Made by a program: the position numbers and the translations under genes. The notes under the pieces were generated by a model. The model saw only the letters and a list, made by a program, of their open reading frames with translations, did no database searches and was not told where the DNA came from. Positions 29,657-39,599 of a DNA stretch of 64,000 bases are shown piece by piece; positions within the stretch are counted from its first letter, which is position 1; each line of letters starts with the position of its first letter. Source of the stretch: Sphingobium fluviale (GTDB taxonomy: Bacteria > Pseudomonadota > Alphaproteobacteria > Sphingomonadales > Sphingomonadaceae); contig NZ_SBKP01000003.1 of the NCBI RefSeq assembly GCF_004122115.1, forward strand, positions 268,502 to 332,501. The letters are read 5' to 3'.

Positions 29657-30721
29657 ATGAGCGCACCATTGCCGGAGGAAAACCGGCTCAACCCCCTCTG
29701 GCACAGCGCCTTGCCACCCGGCACCCTGGGTGGCGAGGGCGATGCCATGCGCCATGCGCTGTTTCTGCACCGCTGTTTCGATGGGCGGGCAATGCGCTGG
29801 AGCGAGGCCATGGTGGCGCGGACGCGGCGGCACATTGGCGGCTGCCTCTCTGCCGTTGAACTGGCGCTGAGGCTGGAACTGGGCGCAGAGATCGAGGCGC
29901 GTCTGCCTGATGCGGTGTGCTGGGCGCGGGTGCAGGAAGACCCTGCGCTGCTCAGCCCGGCGCTGCTGGCGGATATGCGCGATCGCGCGGCCATCGGCCT
30001 GATGGCGCAGGATAGCATGCTGGCCGATCAGGCTGATGAGACAGACAATATCTCCTTATCCGCCGAGCAGGCCGATCTGCTCGCCGCACTCACGCTGGCG
30101 CAGTCCGGCTGGGCTGATATCGGGCCGGATGACCGCCCGATGCGCGCCGATTTGCCTGCCGAGGCGATGCCGGAGCTGGTATGGACCGCGGGCGCGCTCC
30201 TCGCCGGTGCACTGATTGGCGGGGATATGGCCGCATCGGCAGCGAAGGCGATAGACCGGGCGTGCGCCGCGCTGCTCACCCGGCATGACGAGCAGCATAT
30301 GCCGTTTGCGCAGGCGGCGCTGCTGGCGCACCGGCTGCGTGGGGCGGGCGACAGTGCGGAAGCGCTGCTCTACCTCGCGCGCCGCCGCCATGTTCTCGCG
30401 CTGCTTGCCCTGGCGGCGGATCGGCTTGCCGTCGATCTGCCCTGCCTTGCCCGCCATGTGATCGAGGGCGAGGAGCGGGCGCTGTTCACACTATGCCGTG
30501 CGGCTCAATTCCCGCGTGAGGTTGCCGTCCGCCTCGTGCTAGGGCGCAGGAGCGTGGCGCGGGGAGTGGATGATTCGGTGCTGGTCGAATATGCCGACGA
30601 CTATGACGGGATGACGGTGGACGCAGCGCGCGCGGCGACGAGCGTGCTGGGCCTTTCCGCGCCGCTGCGGGCAATGCTGGCGGCGGTTTCGGCGCGGCGG
30701 TCGCTGCGCCATGGCGCCTGA
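29657..30721 (+). CDS. Helical cytosolic protein, possibly DUF2336-like, upstream of kinase-like gene
   Basis: A 354-aa, Ala- and Arg-rich, mainly helical protein without signal peptide or membrane segment. The helices look like pairs separated by short turns, as in HEAT-like or DUF2336 proteins, and the last segment (LVEYADDYDGMTVDAARAA) is the best-conserved looking part. ATG 29657 is the start used; the open frame from 29375 overlaps the previous gene. The stop overlaps the next gene's start by about ten bases, so the two are probably translated together. Family assignment is tentative. Confidence 0.5.
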   Translation: MSAPLPEENRLNPLWHSALPPGTLGGEGDAMRHALFLHRCFDGRAMRWSEAMVARTRRHIGGCLSAVELALRLELGAEIEARLPDAVCWARVQEDPALLSPALLADMRDRAAIGLMAQDSMLADQADETDNISLSAEQADLLAALTLAQSGWADIGPDDRPMRADLPAEAMPELVWTAGALLAGALIGGDMAASAAKAIDRACAALLTRHDEQHMPFAQAALLAHRLRGAGDSAEALLYLARRRHVLALLALAADRLAVDLPCLARHVIEGEERALFTLCRAAQFPREVAVRLVLGRRSVARGVDDSVLVEYADDYDGMTVDAARAATSVLGLSAPLRAMLAAVSARRSLRHGA

Positions 30722-32096
30722 TATGCCCAGGAGCGGCGCCCTCCTGCTGCGCCTTGGCCCCGCAGACCATATTCTCAGCGCCGATGACGCGATCCTGATG
30801 CTCCAGGCTCAGGCGGGCGGCGCGTCTGATGGCCGCATCGCCGTGCCGCAGATCGCGGCCGTGGCGCGGCTGGCCCGGCGGCTGAACATCCTGATTGCGC
30901 GGCCGTTGCTGATCGGCGGGGATCATAGCGATATCCGCCTGTGGGTGCGCGCCAGGCCGGTCGAGGGCGGGGTAGAGCTGGGTTTTTCCGAATGGCAGGA
31001 GGTGCCGCACCTTCCGTTGAGCGAAAACGCGGCGTTACGCGCGGCGGAGATCGCGCTGGCGGCGGATGGCGCCGAGTGGCGCACCGATGCGCAGATGCGT
31101 TTCCTCCATGCGGGGGATACGCTGGAGTTTGTCGCTGCCGGAGACGAGTTTGCAGCAACTTTTCCTGAAAGCGCGGGCGGGGAGCACCCGCTCGCCGCTG
31201 CCATTGCCGCGCATCGTCCCTTCTTCGGGCTGGAGGCGCGCGGCGGGCCGGACGCGCGGCTTATCGCGCTTTCCGGCCATCCGTTGTTCGATGCGGACGG
31301 CTCGTTTCTGGGCTATCGCGGCAAGGCGAGCAGCGTTGAGGAAACGCAGCGCACCGTGCTGCCCGATACCTCGGCCCACACGTCGGCTGCACAGCCACTG
31401 CCAGCAGGCCCCACGATCCCCGATTTCGGCAAGCGGCTGGACCTCGCGCTGCGCCAGCCGCTCACGCGCATCATCGCCAATGCGGAGACGATCAAGAGCC
31501 GGGTCGAAGGGCCGATCCGGGGCGATTACGCCGCCTATGCCGCCGATATTGCCGATGCCGGGCGGCATCTGATGGAGCTGGTCGATGACTTGGCCGATCT
31601 GCAGGCGATAGACCGGCCCAATTTCACGGTCGCGCAGGAGGATATAGACCTCGCCGACATCGCACGGCGCGCCGCTGGCCTGCTTGGCGTCAAGGCGGCG
31701 GACAGGGGGCTGCGCATCGAAGCGCCCAAGGCCGATGAACACGCGCCCGCCATTGGCGAGTTTCGCCGCGCGCTCCAGATCGCGGTCAACCTGCTCGGCA
31801 ATGCCGTGCGCTATTCGCCGGAGCAGTCGATCATATGGCTGCGCGCGGAAACAGACGGCGGCGTGGCATCGCTGGTTGTCGCCGATCAGGGGCGCGGCAT
31901 CGCGCTGGAGGATCAGCAGCGCGTGTTCGAAAAGTTCGAGCGGCTGGGGCGCGAAGATGTCTCCGGCACCGGCCTTGGCCTCTATATCTCGCGCCGCCTT
32001 GCCCGCGCGATGGCCGGAGACATTACGATAGACAGCGCACCGGGGCAGGGCGCGCGTTTTGTCCTCACTTTGCCTGCTGCTGGCACCCCCGAATAA
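30711..32096 (+). CDS. Histidine-kinase-like protein lacking the phospho-acceptor histidine
   Basis: A 461-aa soluble protein: an N-terminal region of about 100 residues, a PAS-like segment (about 105-210), a dimerisation helix pair (about 235-305) and an HATPase domain (about 345-456). The ATPase boxes are intact: N-box LQIAVNLLGNAVRYSPE, G1 DQGRGIA, F-box FEKFERLG, G2 SGTGLGLYISRRL. In the DHp helix the usual S-H-E-L-R-T-P-L reads D-L-A-L-R-Q-P-L (residues 244-251), so Leu245 stands where the phosphorylated His should be. Like DivL of Caulobacter (Tyr there) it may regulate another kinase rather than signal itself. No receiver domain or response regulator is adjacent. Confidence 0.8.
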   Translation: MAPDMPRSGALLLRLGPADHILSADDAILMLQAQAGGASDGRIAVPQIAAVARLARRLNILIARPLLIGGDHSDIRLWVRARPVEGGVELGFSEWQEVPHLPLSENAALRAAEIALAADGAEWRTDAQMRFLHAGDTLEFVAAGDEFAATFPESAGGEHPLAAAIAAHRPFFGLEARGGPDARLIALSGHPLFDADGSFLGYRGKASSVEETQRTVLPDTSAHTSAAQPLPAGPTIPDFGKRLDLALRQPLTRIIANAETIKSRVEGPIRGDYAAYAADIADAGRHLMELVDDLADLQAIDRPNFTVAQEDIDLADIARRAAGLLGVKAADRGLRIEAPKADEHAPAIGEFRRALQIAVNLLGNAVRYSPEQSIIWLRAETDGGVASLVVADQGRGIALEDQQRVFEKFERLGREDVSGTGLGLYISRRLARAMAGDITIDSAPGQGARFVLTLPAAGTPE

Positions 32097-32098
32097 GA

Positions 32099-32128
32099 AA
32101 AGGCGGACCATCCGGCCCGCCTTCCCAA
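32099..32128. terminator. Bidirectional terminator hairpin between kinase-like gene and gltA
   Basis: AAGGCGG and CCGCCTT form a seven-base-pair stem with a ten-base loop between two convergent genes (stops at 32096 and 32148). A-rich flanks on the left side give a T-run for minus-strand transcripts; on the plus strand the downstream T-run is poor, so termination there may be weaker. Confidence 0.6.
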
Positions 32129-32147
32129 AACATCGCTATGTTCGCAA

Positions 32148-33434
32148 TTACCGCTTGTCGACCGGCACATAATCGCGCTGGGTCGGCCCGGTGTAAAGCT
32201 GGCGCGGGCGGCCGATCTTCTGCGCGGGGTCCGAGATCATTTCATTCCACTGCGCCACCCAGCCCACGGTGCGGGCAAGCGCGAAGAGCACGGTGAACAT
32301 GTCGGTCGGGAAACCGATGGCCGAGAGGATCACGCCCGAATAGAAGTCCACATTGGGATAAAGCTTCTTCTCGATGAAATAGGGGTCGTGCAGCGCGATC
32401 TGCTCCAGCTCCTTCGCCACGTCGAAGATCGGATCTTTGACGCCCAGCTTCTCCAGCACGTCCTTTGCGGTCTTCTGCATCACGGTGGCGCGAGGATCGT
32501 AATTTTTATAGACGCGGTGGCCGAAGCCCATCAGGCGGAAGGGATCGTTCTTGTCTTTGGCGCGGGCGATATATTCGGGGATCTTGTCCACGGTGCCGAT
32601 CTCGCGCAGCATGTTCAGCGCGGCCTCGTTTGCGCCGCCATGCGCCGGGCCCCACAGGCAGGCGATGCCCGCCGCGATGCAGGCAAACGGGTTCGCGCCC
32701 GAAGACCCTGCAAGGCGCACGGTCGAGGTCGAGGCGTTCTGCTCATGGTCGGCATGGAGGATGAAGATCTTGTCCATCGCATCCTCGATAACCGGATCGA
32801 CGACATATTCCTCGGCGGGGACAGAGAAGGTCATGCGCAGGAAATTGCCGGTGTAGGACAGGTCGTTGCGCGGATAGACGAACGGCTGACCGCTCGAATA
32901 TTTATACGCCATGGCGGCGAGCGTCGGCATCTTCGCGATCAGGCGATGGCTGGCAATGCGCCGCTGCACCGGATCGTTGATGTCGGTCGAGTCGTGATAG
33001 AAGGCCGAGAGCGCGCCCACAACGCCGCACATGATCGCCATTGGGTGCGCATCGCGCCGGAAGCCGCGATAGAAAGTGCTCAGCTGCTCATGCACCATAG
33101 TGTGGCGGGTGATCGTGGTCTTGAACGTGTCCAGCGTTTCCCGATCCGGCAGCTCGCCGTTCAGCAGCAGATACGCGACCTCCATAAAGCTCGATTGCTC
33201 GGCGAGCTGGTCGATTGGATAGCCGCGATGAAGCAATATGCCTTCGTCGCCATCGATATAGGTGAGGCCTGAGTCGCAGCTCGCTGTCGAGGTGAAACCG
33301 GGATCATAGGTGAACATGCCAGTATCGGCATAGAGCTTGCGAATGTCGATGACCTGAGGGCCGACCGATCCGTCCAGCACCGCATAGTCATGCGCGCCGC
33401 CGCCTACCTCGATTTTTGCTGAATTGCCCGCCAT
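32148..33434 (-). CDS. gltA: Citrate synthase
   Basis: Condenses acetyl-CoA and oxaloacetate to citrate in the TCA cycle; 428 aa, the type II (NADH-sensitive, hexameric) size. Active-site segments are visible: [14 protein letters not shown] (His), [16 protein letters not shown] (His) and [16 protein letters not shown] (His), and an Asp within PIFDVA. It lies 17 bases downstream of gltX on the same strand and probably shares its transcript. Confidence 0.97.
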   Translation of the reverse strand: MAGNSAKIEVGGGAHDYAVLDGSVGPQVIDIRKLYADTGMFTYDPGFTSTASCDSGLTYIDGDEGILLHRGYPIDQLAEQSSFMEVAYLLLNGELPDRETLDTFKTTITRHTMVHEQLSTFYRGFRRDAHPMAIMCGVVGALSAFYHDSTDINDPVQRRIASHRLIAKMPTLAAMAYKYSSGQPFVYPRNDLSYTGNFLRMTFSVPAEEYVVDPVIEDAMDKIFILHADHEQNASTSTVRLAGSSGANPFACIAAGIACLWGPAHGGANEAALNMLREIGTVDKIPEYIARAKDKNDPFRLMGFGHRVYKNYDPRATVMQKTAKDVLEKLGVKDPIFDVAKELEQIALHDPYFIEKKLYPNVDFYSGVILSAIGFPTDMFTVLFALARTVGWVAQWNEMISDPAQKIGRPRQLYTGPTQRDYVPVDKR

Positions 33435-33451
33435 AATATGTCTCCCTGTCT

Positions 33452-34888
33452 TTACCCCTGAACGCCCAGTGCAGCGGCGTCTTCAAGCCTTGCCAAAACC
33501 TCTTCCTTGCCGAGCAGGAACAGGACATCGAATATTCCGGGGGAGGTTGTGCGCCCCGTGAGGGCCGCACGCAGAGGCTGCGCTACCTTCCCTAACCCGA
33601 TTTCCGCCGTTTCCGCAACCCCGCGTATGCGTTCTTCAATCGACGATACAGTCCAATCGTCAATATTTTCCAACGCTCTCGCACATGTGATTACCAGATC
33701 GGTTCCTGCCGCGTCCAGCAGGGCCATGGCCTTGTCGTCTGGCACCAGGGGCCGTTGGGCGAATAGGAACAGCGCGCCGTCAGCAATTTCATCGAGTGTC
33801 TTGGCGCGCGGCTTGAGGCCTTCCATCGCCGTGGTGAGCAGCGCCGTGTCCGCTTCGCTCAAGGCGCGGCCCGTCAGAGCGGCAATGCGCGGGGCGACCA
33901 AGGCGGCAAGGCGGGCGTTATCTGCCTCGCGGATATAGTGGCCGTTGAGGTTTTCCAGCTTCTTGATGTCAAAACGCGAGGGCGAGCGGCCAACGCCTGC
34001 CAGATCGAACAGCTCGATCGCCCGTTCAACTGTGATGATCTCCTCGTCGCCATGGCCCCAACCGAGGCGCAAGAGGTAGTTGCACACCGCTTCGGGCAGC
34101 ATGCCCAGCGCGTCGCGATAGGCATCGACCCCCATCGCGCCGTGGCGCTTGGAGAGTTTTGCCCCGTCTGCGCCGTGGATCAGCGGGATGTGGGCATAGA
34201 CCGGCTCTTCCCAGTTCATCGCCCGGATAATGCAGAGCTGGCGGAAGGCATTGTTCAAATGGTCGTCGCCACGGATCACATGGGTGACGCCCATGTCCCG
34301 GTCATCCACCACCACGGCAAGCATATAGGTCGGCGTGCCATCGGAACGCAGCAGGATCATGTCGTCCAGCTCGGCGTTACGCACAACGACGCGGCCCTGC
34401 ACTGCATCCTCGATCACGGTTTCGCCCTCGCGCGGAGCCTTGATGCGGATGACGAACGGCTTGTCGCCGCCCTCCGCAGGGTCACGATCGCGCCAGCGCC
34501 CGTCATAGCGCATCGGCTGCTTGGCCGCGCGCTGCTGCTCTCTCAGCTCCGCCAGCTCTTCAGGCGTGGCGAAGCATTTATAGGCGTGACCGGCAGCGAG
34601 CATCTGATGCGCCACCTCGGCATGGCGCGCCGCGCGGGAGAATTGATAGACCGGCGGCGCATCGCTCGAAAGGCCCAGCCAGCTCAGCCCGTCAAGGATC
34701 GCGTCAATCGCCGCATCGGTGGAGCGGGCGCGGTCTGTGTCCTCGATCCGCAGGAGGTAGGTGCCGCCATGATGGCGCGCAAACAGCCAGTTGAACAGCG
34801 CGGTGCGGGCGCCACCGATGTGGAGATAGCCGGTCGGCGAGGGCGCGAACCGCGTAACGACAGGCTTTTTTTCTCCGGTTGCGTTCAC
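33452..34888 (-). CDS. gltX: Glutamate--tRNA ligase
   Basis: Class I aminoacyl-tRNA synthetase of 478 aa that charges tRNA-Glu (possibly also tRNA-Gln, depending on GatCAB). The ATP motif [19 protein letters not shown] and the KMSKS-type loop [10 protein letters not shown] are present, with the anticodon-binding helical domain in the C-terminal half. Begins with ATG at 34888, divergent from comEC, and is followed closely by gltA. Confidence 0.96.
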   Translation of the reverse strand: MNATGEKKPVVTRFAPSPTGYLHIGGARTALFNWLFARHHGGTYLLRIEDTDRARSTDAAIDAILDGLSWLGLSSDAPPVYQFSRAARHAEVAHQMLAAGHAYKCFATPEELAELREQQRAAKQPMRYDGRWRDRDPAEGGDKPFVIRIKAPREGETVIEDAVQGRVVVRNAELDDMILLRSDGTPTYMLAVVVDDRDMGVTHVIRGDDHLNNAFRQLCIIRAMNWEEPVYAHIPLIHGADGAKLSKRHGAMGVDAYRDALGMLPEAVCNYLLRLGWGHGDEEIITVERAIELFDLAGVGRSPSRFDIKKLENLNGHYIREADNARLAALVAPRIAALTGRALSEADTALLTTAMEGLKPRAKTLDEIADGALFLFAQRPLVPDDKAMALLDAAGTDLVITCARALENIDDWTVSSIEERIRGVAETAEIGLGKVAQPLRAALTGRTTSPGIFDVLFLLGKEEVLARLEDAAALGVQG

Positions 34889-34977
34889 TCAGCTTTTCTC
34901 CGACAATCCTCATTCCGGCTTGGTGCCGGTTTTCTGCGACAGTGCGACCCTGCCCCAAGGATTCTGGCGCCCCTAGC

Positions 34978-37176
34978 ATGGCTTCCTCTTTACTACAAAC
35001 TGATGTTGCACTGCACCCTATTTTAACGGGCCGTGCTCTCGTCACAAAGCTGGAGAGCTGGCTGGAGGCAGAGCGCGAGCGGATCGGCCTGTGGTTGCCC
35101 GTGGCGTTGGCTGCGGGAATAGCCTGCTGGTTCGCGCTGCCATCGCCGCCTTACTGGCTGGGGTGGATCATGCTGTGTTGCGGCATGGCGCTGGCGGCGC
35201 AGTTGCTGATGCCGGGCGGCAGAGCGCGGGCGGCTCTGGTGGGGCTGGGGCTGGTGATGGCGGTGGGCTGCGTGCTGATCTGGGCGAAGGCGTTGACGCT
35301 CGGCCAGCCGCCGCTGGAACGCGCTGTCTTTGCCGCCTTTCGCGCGCGCGTGATCGCGGTGGAGCCGCAGCCGGCGCGGGGGCGCACGCGCCTCTTGCTC
35401 GCGCCGGAATCCGGGGCCAGCGGCCTGCCGGAGCGGGTGCGCATCAATGTGGCCGACACAGACATGCCCGCGCGCGACCAGATCGGGCCGGGCGCGGTGA
35501 TAAAGGTGCGCGCGCGGCTGATGCCGCCAGCCCCGGCTGCGGTGCCGGGCGCCTATGATTTCGCGGTGCAGGCCTATTTCTCCGGCATCGGCGCGACCGG
35601 GCGGGCGCTGCCGCCGGTCCGCGTCATCGAACCTGCGCGGCCAAATGGCATCGCCGCGTGGCGCGACAGCCTGTCGCGCCATATCCGCGCGCGCCTGCCC
35701 GGCAGCGAGGGGGGCATCGCCGCCGCCCTGGCGACAGGAGATCGCGGCGCGATCAGCGAGGCGGACGAAGAGGCAATGCGGCGCAGTGGTCTATCTCACC
35801 TGCTCTCGATCAGTGGGCTACATGTGTCGGCGCTGATCGCCGCGGTGATCCTGATCACATACCGCCTGCTGGCGCTCAGCCCGTATCTGGCGTTGCGGTT
35901 GCATCTGCTGCTGATCGCGGCGGGGGCGGGCGCGCTGGCGGGCATCGGCTACACGCTGTTCACCGGCGCGCAGGTGCCTACGGTGCGCTCATGCATCGCC
36001 GCGTTGCTGGTGCTTGGTGGGCTGGCGCTCGGGCGTGAGGCGATCAGCCTGCGGCTGGTGGCGGTGGGTGCACTCGTGGTTCTCGTCTTCTGGCCGGAGG
36101 CCGTGATTGGTCCCAGCTTCCAGATGAGCTTCGCGGCGGTGACGGTGATCATCGCGCTCGCTGAATCGGGCTGGTTCCGCGCAAATTTTCAGGCGCGGGA
36201 GGAGGGGTGGCCCTCGCGGGCATGGCGGCATGTGGCGGCGGTCCTCGTTATCGGGCTGGCGGTGGAGGCCGCGCTGATCCCAATCGCGCTCTATCATTTC
36301 CATCAGGCGGGCGCGCTCGGCGCCTTTGCCAATATGATCGCGATCCCGCTCACCACCTTCGTCATCATGCCGGCCGAGGCGGCGGCGCTGGCGCTGGACA
36401 GTATCGGGCTCGGCGCGCCGTTGTGGTGGGTTGCGGGACAGGCATTGGGCGCCTTGCTGGCGCTGGCGCATGGGGTGGCGCGTTCACCCGCCGCGCAATG
36501 GGCCTTGCCGCATTTTGGCGCGGTTCCGTTCGCCATGGTTATACTCGGCGGCCTGTGGTGCATCCTGTGGCAGACGCGCGCGCGGCTGCTGGGGCTGGCG
36601 GTGCTGGCTGCGGGTGGCGCGATGATGGCTCTGGCTTCCGCGCCCGATCTCCTGATCACCGGTGACGGGCGGCATATGGCGGTGCGGCAAGCGGATGGCA
36701 CGCTGGCGCTGCTGCGCGGCCGCGCGGGCGACTATGTGCGCGATATGCTGGCCCAATCGGCGGGAGAGGGAGACACACGGCCAAACAACGGCGCTGAAGA
36801 TAAGGCGTTTCCTGCAATCGCCGAAGCGTCCAACGCCCGGTGCAGCCGCGATCTCTGCTCGGTGCTGATGCGCGGGGAGGGGCGAGACTGGCTGATTGTC
36901 GCTACCCACAGCAAGGTGCGGCTACCTTGGGCAGCACTGATCGCGCTGTGCGCGCGGGCGGACATCGTGGTGAGCGACCGCCGCCTGCCTGCCGCCTGCA
37001 CGCCGCGCTGGCTGAAGCTCGACCGCGCGCGGCTCAGCAAAACGGGCGGGGTGGCGGTGTATCTCGACAGTGGGCGTCGGGTTTCCGTTCGCGCCACAGG
37101 AGATCGCCACCCTTGGGTCGTCCGTCCATCGACGCCAGTCCATCGCGCCGCCTATAGGCAGGCGCCTGCCCCCTGA
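34978..37176 (+). CDS. comEC: ComEC/Rec2-family DNA-uptake channel protein
   Basis: Polytopic membrane protein, 732 aa from ATG 34978 (an earlier frame from 34879 overlaps gltX). An N-terminal DUF4131/OB-like part precedes the Competence domain with the motif HLLSISGLHVSALIAAVILITYRL and about ten helices. The C-terminal soluble part (from about residue 565) is short and lacks the HxHxDH metal motif of the metallo-beta-lactamase domain found in Bacillus ComEC; this reduced form is usual in alphaproteobacteria. Without other competence genes here, DNA uptake is inferred from family only. Confidence 0.9.
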   Translation: MASSLLQTDVALHPILTGRALVTKLESWLEAERERIGLWLPVALAAGIACWFALPSPPYWLGWIMLCCGMALAAQLLMPGGRARAALVGLGLVMAVGCVLIWAKALTLGQPPLERAVFAAFRARVIAVEPQPARGRTRLLLAPESGASGLPERVRINVADTDMPARDQIGPGAVIKVRARLMPPAPAAVPGAYDFAVQAYFSGIGATGRALPPVRVIEPARPNGIAAWRDSLSRHIRARLPGSEGGIAAALATGDRGAISEADEEAMRRSGLSHLLSISGLHVSALIAAVILITYRLLALSPYLALRLHLLLIAAGAGALAGIGYTLFTGAQVPTVRSCIAALLVLGGLALGREAISLRLVAVGALVVLVFWPEAVIGPSFQMSFAAVTVIIALAESGWFRANFQAREEGWPSRAWRHVAAVLVIGLAVEAALIPIALYHFHQAGALGAFANMIAIPLTTFVIMPAEAAALALDSIGLGAPLWWVAGQALGALLALAHGVARSPAAQWALPHFGAVPFAMVILGGLWCILWQTRARLLGLAVLAAGGAMMALASAPDLLITGDGRHMAVRQADGTLALLRGRAGDYVRDMLAQSAGEGDTRPNNGAEDKAFPAIAEASNARCSRDLCSVLMRGEGRDWLIVATHSKVRLPWAALIALCARADIVVSDRRLPAACTPRWLKLDRARLSKTGGVAVYLDSGRRVSVRATGDRHPWVVRPSTPVHRAAYRQAPAP

Positions 37177-37191
37177 TCGGGCGGCGTGCGC

Positions 37192-37872
37192 TCAATTATA
37201 CCGGCGCAGCAACCCCGCGAGCTTGCCCTGAATACGCACCTGATGCGGGTCGTAGATTTGCGGTTCGTAGGCCGCATTGGCGGGGTCGAGCCGCACCCGT
37301 GGGCCTTCCCTCCGGAAATATTTGAGCGTTGCTTCCTCGTTGTTCACCAGCGCGACGACGATCTGGCCTTCGCGCGCCACCTCGGTGCGCTGGATCAGCG
37401 CATAATCGCCATCGAGTATCCCGGCATCGACCATCGAATCACCCGATACCTCCAGCGCATAATGCTCGCCCGAACCCAGCAGCGCGGCGGGCACCGGCAG
37501 CATCCGGTCGCTCTCCATCGCCTCGATCGGCACACCGGCAGCGATGCGGCCATGCAGCGGGATCTCGATCACATCGTTGGCGGCGATGGGGATCTGGCGC
37601 GCCGGCGCGGCGGGTGCGGTAACGGCAGGCGCAGGCTTCGGTGCGGCCTTCACTACGCCATCGGGCAGTTTCAACACCTCCAGCGCGCGGGCGCGATTGG
37701 GCAGGCGGCGGATGAAGCCGCGCTCCTCCAATGCGCTGATCAGCCGATGAATACCGGACTTGGACCGCAGATCGAGCGCGTCCTTCATCTCGTCAAACGA
37801 GGGGGATACGCCGCCTTCCTCCAGCCTGCGCTGAATGAAAATCAGAAGTTCCTGTTGCTTTGCCGTCAGCAT
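37192..37872 (-). CDS. lexA: LexA SOS repressor
   Basis: A 226-aa repressor-protease. The N-terminal winged helix-turn-helix ([20 protein letters not shown]...SPSFDEM) binds SOS operators; the C-terminal S24 domain has the self-cleavage Ala-Gly in GRIAAGVP, the catalytic Ser in [12 protein letters not shown] and the Lys in EATLKYFRR. It is about 25 residues longer than E. coli LexA because of an Ala/Pro-rich linker, as in other alphaproteobacteria. Directly upstream is a GAAC-N7-GAAC operator, so autoregulation is expected. Last gene of the trp-moa-moe-lexA run, convergent with comEC. Confidence 0.96.
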   Translation of the reverse strand: MLTAKQQELLIFIQRRLEEGGVSPSFDEMKDALDLRSKSGIHRLISALEERGFIRRLPNRARALEVLKLPDGVVKAAPKPAPAVTAPAAPARQIPIAANDVIEIPLHGRIAAGVPIEAMESDRMLPVPAALLGSGEHYALEVSGDSMVDAGILDGDYALIQRTEVAREGQIVVALVNNEEATLKYFRREGPRVRLDPANAAYEPQIYDPHQVRIQGKLAGLLRRYN

Positions 37873-37890
37873 CTTAAGCGCCTCATTCTG

Positions 37891-37915
37891 GAACGAATAA
37901 GGAACGTATAGGAAC
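37891..37915 (-). promoter_or_regulatory. LexA operator (SOS box) with a third half-site
   Basis: On the plus strand GAAC occurs at 37891-37894, 37902-37905 and 37912-37915. The first two have the seven-base spacing of the alphaproteobacterial SOS box (GTTC-N7-GTTC read on the minus strand). The third follows after six bases and could give a second, weaker site. The operator ends 19 bases before the lexA start codon, in the only gap between moeA and lexA. Confidence 0.85.
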
Positions 37916-37938
37916 CAAGCATGAACATGTCAAGCCCG

Positions 37939-39120
37939 CTAAAGCGTTATGATCTCCGCGTCCTCGCCCGCTCGCGCCGCCCCGCTGCCCGCCGCGCGCC
38001 GGATCAGGCAGTTGGCCTGTGCGAGCGCGAACGTGGCCGCGCTATCCTGCGAAACGACGGGTGTGGCAACGCCATCCGTTAGCTCCGCGCGCACATAGTC
38101 ATCCCGCCCGCCCACGGGTGGCATAGCGGCTCCCAATCTCGCGCCAGCCATCTGCGGCAGCGGGGTGGGGCACCCCGCCATATGCCGCACAATCGGTAAC
38201 AGAAACAGGTGGGCGGTGACATAGGCGGATACCGGATTGCCCGGCAGACCGAGGAACAGCGCATCGCCCAACCTCCCGGCAATCAGCGGCTTGCCGGGGC
38301 GCATCCTGATCTTCCAGAAGTCTATGCTTCCGCCCGCCGCCTCCAGCGCGGGCTTGACGAGGTCATGATCCCCCACCGATGCGCCGCCGGTGCTGACAAT
38401 GATATCATGATCGCGCACCGAGCGCATCGCCTGCGTCAGTGCGCCCAACTCATCGGTAATGATACCGAGGTCTTCGACAACGCAGGGAAGGCCGACCAGC
38501 ATCGTCGAGAGCATCACGCTGTTGGAGGCGGGAATCTGGTCTGGCCCGCATGCGGCGCCCGGCGGCACCAGCTCCGCGCCGGAGGAGAGGATCGCGATGC
38601 GCGGCAACCGGGGCAGGGCGAGAGCGCCCCATCCCGCCAGCGCCGCCAGCGCGATATGCCGGGGGGTTAGAGCTGTGCCAGCTGGAATGAGCGTCTGGCC
38701 CTCACGAAAGTCTGACCCCGCGCGGCGGATATGCTTGCCCAGAGCGCCCGGCCCATCGCCCGTGAGGGTGATGCGCCCATCCGCGCTGGTGATATCCTCC
38801 TGCACGATCACTGTATCGGCGCCATCGGGCATCACCGCGCCAGTATAAATGCGCACCGCTTCCCCCGGCTTTACCTCGCCACCAAAGGCCGCGCCTGCCG
38901 CGCTTTCACCTATGACGCGCCACGGGCCGGGCATGTCGGCATAACGGATCGCATAGCCATCCATGGCGGAAAGGTCGCTTGCGGGCTGGGTGCGGCGGGC
39001 GGCAATATCAGAGGTGGTCCAGCGTCCCGCAGCCTGCGCGATGGCCACGGATTCATCAGGCAGCGGCTGCGCCATCGCCAGCAGTCGCCCCTGCGCCTCT
39101 GCCACCGGCAGCAGGCTCAT
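37939..39120 (-). CDS. moeA: Molybdopterin molybdenumtransferase
   Basis: Inserts molybdate into adenylylated molybdopterin, the last common step of Moco synthesis; 393 aa. Seen are [21 protein letters not shown] at the N-terminus (domain I), the substrate-binding [18 protein letters not shown] and [18 protein letters not shown] in the MogA-like domain, and a C-terminal beta domain ending VIRRAAG-like residues. It overlaps moaC by four bases. Its stop leaves about 65 bases to lexA. Confidence 0.95.
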   Translation of the reverse strand: MSLLPVAEAQGRLLAMAQPLPDESVAIAQAAGRWTTSDIAARRTQPASDLSAMDGYAIRYADMPGPWRVIGESAAGAAFGGEVKPGEAVRIYTGAVMPDGADTVIVQEDITSADGRITLTGDGPGALGKHIRRAGSDFREGQTLIPAGTALTPRHIALAALAGWGALALPRLPRIAILSSGAELVPPGAACGPDQIPASNSVMLSTMLVGLPCVVEDLGIITDELGALTQAMRSVRDHDIIVSTGGASVGDHDLVKPALEAAGGSIDFWKIRMRPGKPLIAGRLGDALFLGLPGNPVSAYVTAHLFLLPIVRHMAGCPTPLPQMAGARLGAAMPPVGGRDDYVRAELTDGVATPVVSQDSAATFALAQANCLIRRAAGSGAARAGEDAEIITL

Positions 39121-39599
39121 GGCGCTTCGGCCCGCCAGTCGCCAGACTTGCCGCCCGTTTTTTCGATCAGGGCAATCGGTCCTATTATCATGCCTTTATC
39201 GATTGCTTTTGCCATATCATATATGGTGAGCAGCGCGACGGATACGGCAGTGAGCGCCTCCATCTCCACCCCGGTCTGGCCCGTGGTGCGCACAGTGGCG
39301 GTGCCTGTGACGCCTTGCTCGTCCGCCGTGAGATCGAGCGTGACCTTGGCCAGCATCAGCGGATGGCAGAGCGGGATCAGCTCGGATGTCTTCTTCGCCG
39401 CCATGATCCCCGCAACCCGCGCAACGGCGAGGACATCACCCTTCTTTGCGCTGCCCTCGATGATCGCGCGCGCGGCGTCGGCGCTCATGCTGATCCGCCC
39501 GCGCGCCACCGCGTGCCGCGTGGTCTCGGCCTTGGCCGACACATCGATCATGTGCGCCGCGCCCGCCTCATCGACATGGGTGAGGCGCCCGCCCGTCAT
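39117..39599 (-). CDS. moaC: Cyclic pyranopterin monophosphate synthase
   Basis: MoaC converts the MoaA product 3',8-cyclo-GTP into cPMP in molybdenum cofactor synthesis. At 160 aa it has normal length. The conserved [12 protein letters not shown], the substrate motif [10 protein letters not shown] and the C-terminal [28 protein letters not shown] are present (last motif cited in parts: [15 protein letters not shown]). ATG overlaps the trpC stop by four bases, and the stop overlaps moeA by four. Confidence 0.96.
   Translation of the reverse strand: MTGGRLTHVDEAGAAHMIDVSAKAETTRHAVARGRISMSADAARAIIEGSAKKGDVLAVARVAGIMAAKKTSELIPLCHPLMLAKVTLDLTADEQGVTGTATVRTTGQTGVEMEALTAVSVALLTIYDMAKAIDKGMIIGPIALIEKTGGKSGDWRAEAP

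Noticed and set aside
34879..34977. Longer ComEC start overlapping gltX
   Set aside because: The 33 extra codons cross into the start of the divergent gltX and show no family similarity; ATG 34978 gives the normal N-terminus.
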